A stretch of 64,000 nt of DNA, from the NCBI RefSeq assembly GCF_000485595.1, contig NW_014577195.1:348581-412580 (forward strand), written 5' to 3'. The notes under the pieces were generated by a model. The model made no database searches, had not been told where the DNA came from, and saw nothing but the letters and a program-made list of their open reading frames with translations. Position 1 is the first letter of the stretch. The number at the start of each line of letters is the position of its first letter. Shown piece after piece: positions 57,211-64,000 of the stretch. The stretch is from Priapulus caudatus (lineage: Eukaryota; Priapulida; Priapulimorpha; Priapulimorphida; Priapulidae). The position numbers were made by a program, and so were the translations under genes.

Positions 57211-58223
57211 ATAGCCCTGGGCTACCGGCGATGCCGGATTTTTTTGGGGGTTACTGCATTTCTGCTATTTCATGCGTTTAATTGTCTATTGCTTGCGTTT
57301 CGGCATTTCATGCGAAATTGCCACCTGATTTATGGCCCTGACTATAGTTGAGCGGCTATACGGATATGCTGTTCTAGGATTCGTCTTGACTTTTCACTGC
57401 TGCAGTGTTAATAGCGAGCGCTAGGATTGCTGTTATTGTTAGTTTTGCTGTGCTAGTCGATTTTGGGGGGGGGGAATCTGGGCCAAATCCTATTTGACAA
57501 ACCCATGCCAGGTTTAAAAACCTAACCCTAACCCTAACCAAAAATCACGACATGGGTGTGTAAACGCTTAGCTTTGACCGAAATTGTTTGTTGTGTTTTT
57601 TTGCCCTTCATCCTCCTGGCCCCGTTTTTGTGGCAAATTCTTTCTGGCTTAAAATGTCGTGCGCAGTATGCTGGATTAGATATACCTCACGGGTGCCCAC
57701 GGGTGACTCTCATTACTGGTCTCAAGCGATAACAGACAACAGCTAAATACGCGCGATTTATTGGGGGTTTAGAGATAAATAGAAAACATCGAACATAGTG
57801 CTGGCGAAAAATAAAGCAGCAATTGAGCATTTATTAACCTTTCAGCAGTAGTCATGTACGACCCTTGTGTCTCTCCTTCGGCTAAAATTTGTTTTAATAG
57901 AATACAAAATAGTCGGAATATAACAGCTAGAAAAATAGCCGTCAAATGCACAAATGTCAACATGCAGTTGATGGATGAGCAGTGAACTGCATATAGCGTT
58001 ACCGGTCGCGGAACATTTCTTAAAATAATAATGATAATTTTAATTTGTAATTTAAAACTTTTTTGTTGTTGGTGTATTTTTTGTTTTTTTACTTTTGCCT
58101 TTAGGGCATCGCGACATGCTTTTGATTAAAATATATATGGTGTTGGGGTGAGCTCTTACGGGGGGGAAAAAGATAGTCAGAAGGACAGACACAAAAACCA
58201 GCGCTCGCCCTTTATATAAGAGA
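57211..58223 (-). mobile_element. Helitron-family copy retaining an ORF start next to its 3' end
   Basis: On the - strand it starts TCTCTTATATAAAGGGCG after an A (58223). Near the 3' end ATGCCGAAACGCAAG (ATG at 57306-57304) reads MPKRKQ and then stops; upstream of it CGCTCAACTATAGTCA matches sequence just before the longer ORF start at 63803. After the aborted ORF the element ends through two small hairpins, CCGGCATCGCCGG and TAGCCCAGGGCTA. The terminal CTAT is not a classic CTRR, so the boundary is uncertain. Confidence 0.65.
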
Positions 58224-59118
58224 TACACACATACTCAGAGAGTCCATAATAGAATTTTCTATTATGGATTCTGACATAACTATGCATAATATACGTAGCT
58301 TCCTATCTACTCTATAAATGCCGACGATATTTATCAGGAGATACACGCGCGCCGCGGTGCTTGCGTTTGATGCAATAGCGCCCGTGCTCGGCGCGTCGGC
58401 GGGGCGGAATAATTGGCAGCGGGAACTAGGGTCTAAGTGCGGCGAACAATAACAGTTTGTGGCGCTCCATTGCAGGCATATATAGTACGTAAGCTTGCGA
58501 GCGCGAGCCGTTGAGTTTTGTTTGTCCGAATCTCATTGTGATCTGCGCCAAAAACATGGCGCTCTGTTAGAGAGAGTTTCGCGCTAACTGAAAGCTAGTG
58601 TTTCGCGACGACTTCGTCGCAAGCTTGCCTACTATACATTCAGCATATACAGTGTGCGCCAGGCGTAGTCGTGATTATTGGGATTATAGATGCCGGTCTA
58701 TCCGGCGAAGTATCCTCCGTCCAGCAGGAGAAACGATCTGTCGCTTCGTGTACCTGTGCCTTTACGAGTTCTGGACGCTGTGCTAACGTTAGCAGCGCAG
58801 CGACGGTAGCGTGCAGTAGGCATCGCTGCGCCGTGGGCGTGCTCGTCAACCACGTGCAACACGCGCCGTATAATCAGGGTAAGCCGTGCAGATTGTCATC
58901 CTGATTTGGATGGTTCGTTCTCCGAACCATCCCTCACTCGCGCGCACTGCGAGCCAGCATGCTTACGTCGCGTGTATTCGTCTCAGTTTGCGCAACACAA
59001 TTTGCAATTTACTGCTAGTGAGGGTGACGTTGGCGTACTTAATAGACGGATGAACAGCGGCCACACCCCACGCGCGCCGCAACACACACAGCCATACACA
59101 CTCACACAGCAGCGCGCT
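58224..59118. repeat. Duplicated Helitron flank (indel-rich)
   Basis: Matches 23186-24000, beginning with the same TCCATAATAG palindrome (about 58231-58280). Frames seen here are broken versions of frames at 23.4 kb. Confidence 0.8.
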
Positions 59119-59128
59119 NNNNNNNNNN
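59119..59128. other. Assembly gap (10 N)
   Basis: Ten N exactly where homology to the 23-24 kb block ends and homology to 51.58 kb starts. Confidence 1.
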
Positions 59129-59134
59129 CACTGT

Positions 59135-59850
59135 GTGCGTTCCTGTGGCAAGTATTTGCCTGGGATATCTGGGCATCGTCCCTGGGGCGTGGTTACTGTC
59201 GTGACGCCTAACGGTCACCAGGTTATGTAATGGTACTGTGCAGATGGTGCCTCCAAGGGCGTGCCATAATATGTTTGCGGCAGTGCCCGCCGTCGAAAGG
59301 AGTCTAAGGTAGAATATTGCATAGGTCTCCTAAGAGATTGGTGTCAGGTAACTGCATGTTTACAAAGGTTCCCTAGAGGTGGTCCCATGTTTTAGCCTCA
59401 CCTGACATGCGTCAAGTTGAGCTATTGCCTATGGGTTCGTCGGCCGTCGTACGTCGCCGTCCGTCCGTCACGTCCGTCGCGTCCGTCGCGTCCGTCCGTC
59501 GCTCGTCGTCCGTCGTCCGTCGCGTCCGTCCGTCCGTTCAGTCCGTCAACATTTGTTTCGGTCAACGATAACTCAGGAACCGTTTGACCGACATGGTTTG
59601 AATAGTGTAGTTGTTACTGCTTATGGCTCCCATATGGAACGTCCTAATTTGAAGCACGCCAGTCGGTAAGCTTCCGAGCCCGCCGGCCCGCCGGGGGGCC
59701 ATTTTGCAAAAAAGGGAATGCCAATAGTCAGTTCAGGTTCAACGATTTGCTCATTTTTGGTAATGGATTAATAAAGGCTAGGTTTTTGATATTTAAAAAA
59801 AAAATTAGCAAATTAGGTAGGGGTTTGGCAATTATTAGCATATTATTAAC
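59135..59850. repeat. Duplicate of 51.58-52.18 kb (indel-rich)
   Basis: Same succession: TTTGCCTGGGATATCT, single ~31-bp unit (59372-59396), degraded GTCC run and one ~325-bp monomer. Bases 59850-60230 hold nothing recognised. Confidence 0.85.
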
Positions 59851-60233
59851 AGCAAACGAGTCTGTGGGTCACACTGCGTCTGGTCGTTTACAAGATTTCA
59901 TTGACAATACTTAATGCAAAATTGTATTTCCTCTCCACTATGATAGGTAGGTTATTGTCCTCAACGTCCTATATTAGAGTAAAGATTACAAAAACATGTC
60001 GGAACGCAGCATAAACCTATTAATTTTCCAAGCGCCATCGCTACAAAAGCGGTATAGCGCCAATGCATAACGGTCACAAATTGTGATTCATTTGTTTAAT
60101 AAATATATTGCGATATACAGATAGCAAATCGTTCTATAATGTACGTCGATGCTGGCCATTTAAAAACTGACTCTCTTAACTCACTCATTTCGTGTCCTTT
60201 TGTGGTGAGCTACAGTGTCATTGACACTTTCAT

Positions 60234-61025
60234 ACAGGTTCCCTAGAGGGTGGTCCCATGTTTTACAGGTTCCCTAGAGGGTGGTCCCATGTTTTACAGG
60301 TTCCCTAGAGGGTGGTCCCATGTTTTTTTAGAGCGTTCCCTAAGAGGTGGTCCATGTTTTAGCAGTTTTTTCTAGGACCAGGGGTTTGGTTTTTTTTATC
60401 CCCCTCATTTTTAGCAGGTTTCCTAAGACGGTGTCGCATGTTACAAGGTTCCCGTAGAGGTGGTCCAATGTTTACATGTTGCCCTAGAGGGTTGTCCAAT
60501 GTACATTTCCCTAGGAGGTACCACATGTTTACTGTTTCCTAGAAGGTGGTCCGCATGTTGATCAGTTTGCCATAGAAAGGTGTCCAATGTTTACATGTTC
60601 CAAGAGGGTGACCCATGTTTAGCAGGTTCCTTATAGAGGGTGTCATGTTTACAGGTTCCGACTAAGAGGCGGTCCCATGTTTACAGGGTTCCTTAGAGGG
60701 CGGTCCCATGTTTTTACAGGTTCCTAGACGGTCCATGAATTCGATTCCCTAGAGGGCGGTCCCATGTTTTACAGGTTCCCTAGAGGGTGGTCCCATGTTT
60801 TACAGGTTCCCTATAGAGGGTGGTCCCATGTTTACAGGTTCCCTATTAGGTGTCTTATACGTGTCCCAGAGTGCGGTCTCATTATTCGTTCCTAGGGCGC
60901 CCATGTTTTACAAGCGTTTCCTAGAGGTGGTCCCATGTTTACAGTTCCGTAGAGGGTGTCCCATGTTTTACAAAGGTTCCGCTACCATGGCCGGTCCAGT
61001 TTTACAGGTTCCGCTAGAGTGGTCC
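60234..61025. repeat. ~31-bp minisatellite, roughly 25 copies
   Basis: Unit close to ACAGGTTCCCTAGAGGG plus TGGTCCCATGTTTT. The first three and several later units are identical, whereas those between about 60330 and 60720 vary by indels. The interval 61030-61600 contains GTGTGTTGCTGCG simple sequence and no recognised gene. Confidence 0.95.
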
Positions 61026-61479
61026 TTATGTTTCGTGTTAGTACCCCCGATGACAGATGCCAGTCCGTGTTTCTCCTGGCAATGACAGGTAGTGGTGATC
61101 GCGTAGGTCTGACAGAGAGTTTTCCCATATGTTTGTGTTTTTACAGGTGCCAATTTATGGTGTTGTGTGTGTGTTGCTGCGTGCGTGGTGCGTGCGTGGC
61201 TACGTGTATATGCTCTGAGGGCAGTGTCAGGTAGTGACGTGTATACGGTAGAGCGTGCCGGAGCGCGATGTGTTTGTATTTTCCACAGGATGCCGCTGCG
61301 TGCGCGGATGCCTTTATTGGCGGCGTCTGCGCGCGCCGACAACCGATCCAGGCGTATAAAAAAACGGCGGCAGTCCCGCATGTGAGATAATCAGCTATAG
61401 AAGATGATTATTGGGCGCACGTGCAAGACGACATATTACAAGGAAAAGATGCTGCAATACTGCGGATGATGACGTGCAT

Positions 61480-62691
61480 TGAGAGATTAATGTAAGTGTG
61501 ACTCAGCGCGTGATAACGTGATGATGACGTGGCATTGATTACGTGAGTGATGACGTCTACGTGATAACGGGATGATGACGTGGCATTGATTATGTGAGTG
61601 TCGATTCTATGTCGGGATTGACGTGGCATTGATTATGTGAGTGATGACGTCTGCGTGATAACGTGATGATGACGTGGCATTGATTACGTGGGTGATGACG
61701 TCTGCGTGATAACGTGATGATGACGTGATGATGAAATGATGTAACAGCCGTTTGTTCACGTAGCCAGAGACTCTATATAATTTAGCAGTGAGGCGTGACG
61801 TCGACTCATCTTCTTGATTAATAAGCAGTTTGACACATCAGTGTGAATGTGTTGTATCAAATGGCAGGTATGGCAAATGTGCGGTCTGGTTGGTCGCGGC
61901 GGTAACGCAAGCGGCTACGGCGCGTGTGGCGCGTTCTTGTCTCTGTGTAAAGGAGAGTTGACGATAGACTGAGCACGATATTAAAGTAATTCAGTTACTG
62001 CACAAGTTGGCATTTTCTTCATCATTCTATACATCAACGTACTCCAACGTTACAAGACATGCGAATGAAACGCGTGACCGATAATGACTGTTGGATGAGA
62101 CAATGACGAACTGCTGGATGACGGATGATGAAATGAGGCGTGTTGATGACGTAGTGGTGATAGTGCGTTTATGACGTGATGAGAATATGATATGTTGATG
62201 AATGATGCAGTTTGATGACGTAGTGAGATGATGATGATAATGTGGGTTAATGAGATGGCGGCATGTCGATCACTGCGGTGATGAGGGGGGGTAGAAAGAA
62301 CGAACTGATGACCGTGGTGGGGAATAATGTAATGATGATGTTGATTGAGAATGGTGATGAGATGATGATGATGATGATGATGATGAATGAATGATGAGAT
62401 GATGATGAAATAACTCTTCAATGATAACTGGCTACTGAGATTTGGCGGCTGAGTATTACAGCGCAAAAGGAAGAAGAACCGATCATTTTAATAGCGAATC
62501 ACTATGTTTCATGCGTAGTGTAGGTTCCTAGCGGCCTAATCGCTGAGTATGGACTATTCACTAGAGGATGAGTATCGTGAATTTGAAACTAAACTTCGGT
62601 GTTGTTGTGTTTTAGATTAACGTGCTACAATCCAGTGATCTATCAACCTATAAATATAACGTTGAGTTCAGCCTAGAGTACCACCCAACTT
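61480..62691. repeat. Duplicate of 28.15-29.16 kb (mostly indel-rich)
   Basis: Starts with three GTGATGACGTCTGCGTGATAA-type units, then follows 28.16-29.16 kb including the GAT arrays. Indels become frequent after about 61725. Confidence 0.85.
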
Positions 62692-64000
62692 TCTCTTACA
62701 TAAAGGGCGAGTCTGTCTTTGTGTCTGCCTTCTTTCAATCTCTCCCCCGTAAGCAAGCTCACCCTTAAAACACCATAATAATTCTTATCAGCATGTTGCG
62801 AGCGACCAAAGCAAGGCCAAAAAAAAAAAATACACAAAATCAAACAGTTTAAAATTACCAATTACAATGTATTTATTATTTCACATACATTCCGTGGTGG
62901 CGCTATTATACCCTCCTACTGCCATTCGAGTCAGAGTCGAGGTGCGCATTGTCTCGGTGTGTTCGCATTGTTTTTGTAGCTCTATTAAAGTCGAATTGAT
63001 CAGCCGACAATAACGAATGATTAGCTTCGTAGGGAAAGCGCGTATAGAACGAACTACCAATAAGGTAACAATGCTGAATCTTGGTGGCTTATCTTCGTAT
63101 TTTCGAGTGTTTCGTATGCATGCTCCTTACATAAAATTGAATAAATCGCCGGATCTATCTGTCGTCTGTCTCTCGAAACCAGTAAGAAGGTCATCCCGTC
63201 AGTTATATATCTCATCAGCATGACGAGCACTCTACTAGCCTCTACCTACTACTACTGCAACTATCACAGGGCAATGCTAGCACTCGACTATACAACTGCC
63301 AGCAGTAAAAATTCAAGACGAATACTACCATCTACTTCTACTCTAACTAAATACAGTACTATTGCTACCATGCTACTCTAACAGGCAGTAGCTACTCTAC
63401 AGTAGTAGACACTCCTAACAGTTACTACTCTACAGTACTACTCTACAGTAGTAGCTACTCTACTACCTACTAGCTAGCAACTAGCACAGCAATCCTAGCG
63501 CTCGACTATACACTGCAGCAGAAAAGTCAAGACGAATACCAGCTAGCTCTGCTCTACAGTAGTAGACGTACTCTTACAGACTACTCTACAGTAACTCTCT
63601 ACAGTAGTAGCTAACTCTATCTAGGCTACTCTACTAGCTGACATAGCTTATCAACTACGCTACAGCAAATCCTAGTGCGCTCGACTAGACACTGGCAGCA
63701 AAAGGTCAAGACGAACGCTAGCGCAAGCAGAAAAGTAACACAGCCAATCCTATGCGCTCAACTATAGTCAAGGCTCATAAAATCATGGCATTTCGCATAG
63801 AAATGCCGAAACGGAAGCGATCGTCCTTTAGCAGTTCAACTGGGGCAAGGGCAAAAGAACGCCCACAAACAAGCACGCTCTGCAGAGAAGCCGAACAGGC
63901 GCGAACATTGCTAATGCGCAACTGATGGCCCAAGCTCTGCAAGAGCACAAGGCTCACAGTCAGGCAGCCATGCCAGAGGCATGCGAGCAAAATCAATGAC
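62692..64000 (+). mobile_element. Helitron-family copy running off the right edge
   Basis: Begins TCTCTTACATAAAGGGCGAG, is collinear with 29159-29690 and then continues where that copy stops. A ~180-200-bp tandem stretch (63285, 63491, 63665: CTCGACTA..CACTGC..CAAGACGAA) with CTACTCTACAGTAG filler follows, and then the ORF start at 63803. Its 3' end lies outside the window, so it may be the long, potentially autonomous form of the family. Confidence 0.6.
63803..64000 (+). CDS. Putative Helitron replication protein, N-terminal fragment
   Basis: ATG at 63803 opens MPKRKRSSFSSSTGARAK... for 40 codons to TGA at 63923. A second frame overlapping from 63901 continues ANIANAQLMAQALQEH... to the window edge, so one indel near 63895-63900 would join the two into ~65 residues. 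A basic, Ser/Arg-rich N-terminus followed by an Ala/Gln/Glu-rich stretch is what Helitron Rep/Helicase proteins commonly show before their first conserved domains. No Rep HUH motif is reached here, so the call rests on position inside the element and on the MPKRK start shared with the deleted copy at 57306. Confidence 0.45.

Overview
The window is animal nuclear DNA, most likely from a marine invertebrate. The evidence is spliced exons of metazoan gene families (a KLHL1/4/5-type BTB exon and a plastin/fimbrin gene with introns), TTAGGG-type telomeric DNA inside the sequence, Helitron and MITE-like transposons, and very high microsatellite density. I cannot name the phylum. No bacterial operons, rRNA genes, intact tRNA genes or CRISPR arrays were seen. 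Most long open frames are translations of simple repeats and are not listed as genes.

Layout. 0-30 kb is almost wholly repeats: trinucleotide, GA, ATGG, CA and CAG arrays, a 21-bp minisatellite (16.8-17.1 kb), an interstitial telomeric tract (17.8 kb), a pyrimidine/A-rich block (18.4-20.7 kb), then two Helitrons lying tail to tail (21.08-23.18 kb). 30.0-30.69 kb holds one clean BTB exon. 33.2-37.94 kb holds the 3' part of a plastin gene: six exons, and perhaps a seventh, in correct order on the + strand, covering the end of CH2 through CH4. 30.8-32.7 and 36.4-37.4 kb, around and between those exons, are pieces of a dispersed repeat with a ~325-bp monomer. 38.6-64 kb is mostly duplicated sequence: 38.7-39.3 = 49.2-49.85; 39.36-40.13 = 30.86-31.64; 45.25-49.0 = 56.0-59.1 (partly also 22.47-24.2); 51.58-52.18 = 59.13-59.85; 28.15-29.69 = 61.6-63.23. 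A ~31-bp array lies at 60.2-61.0 kb and a probably longer Helitron runs off the right edge.

Quality. In several duplicate pairs one copy is clean and the other carries an indel every 10-20 bases, with abrupt changes of quality (for example near 49,475). The plastin exons after the first are broken by one-base indels while splice sites stay intact. I read this as uncorrected long-read sequence patched into a scaffold (three N gaps: 22441, 38609, 59119), so frameshifts here should not be taken at face value.

The two genes do not form a functional unit as far as can be seen. The transposons tell the most coherent story. One Helitron family (62.69 kb to the right edge, 57.21-58.22, 46.96-47.99, 29.16-29.69, 21.73-23.18) includes copies in which an ORF start (MPKRK) survives right next to the 3' end, as expected for internally deleted, non-autonomous derivatives. 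Several of these copies are flanked within a few bases of each terminus by short near-perfect AT palindromes that share a TATCAAGAG-like edge; this is the most unusual structure in the window.
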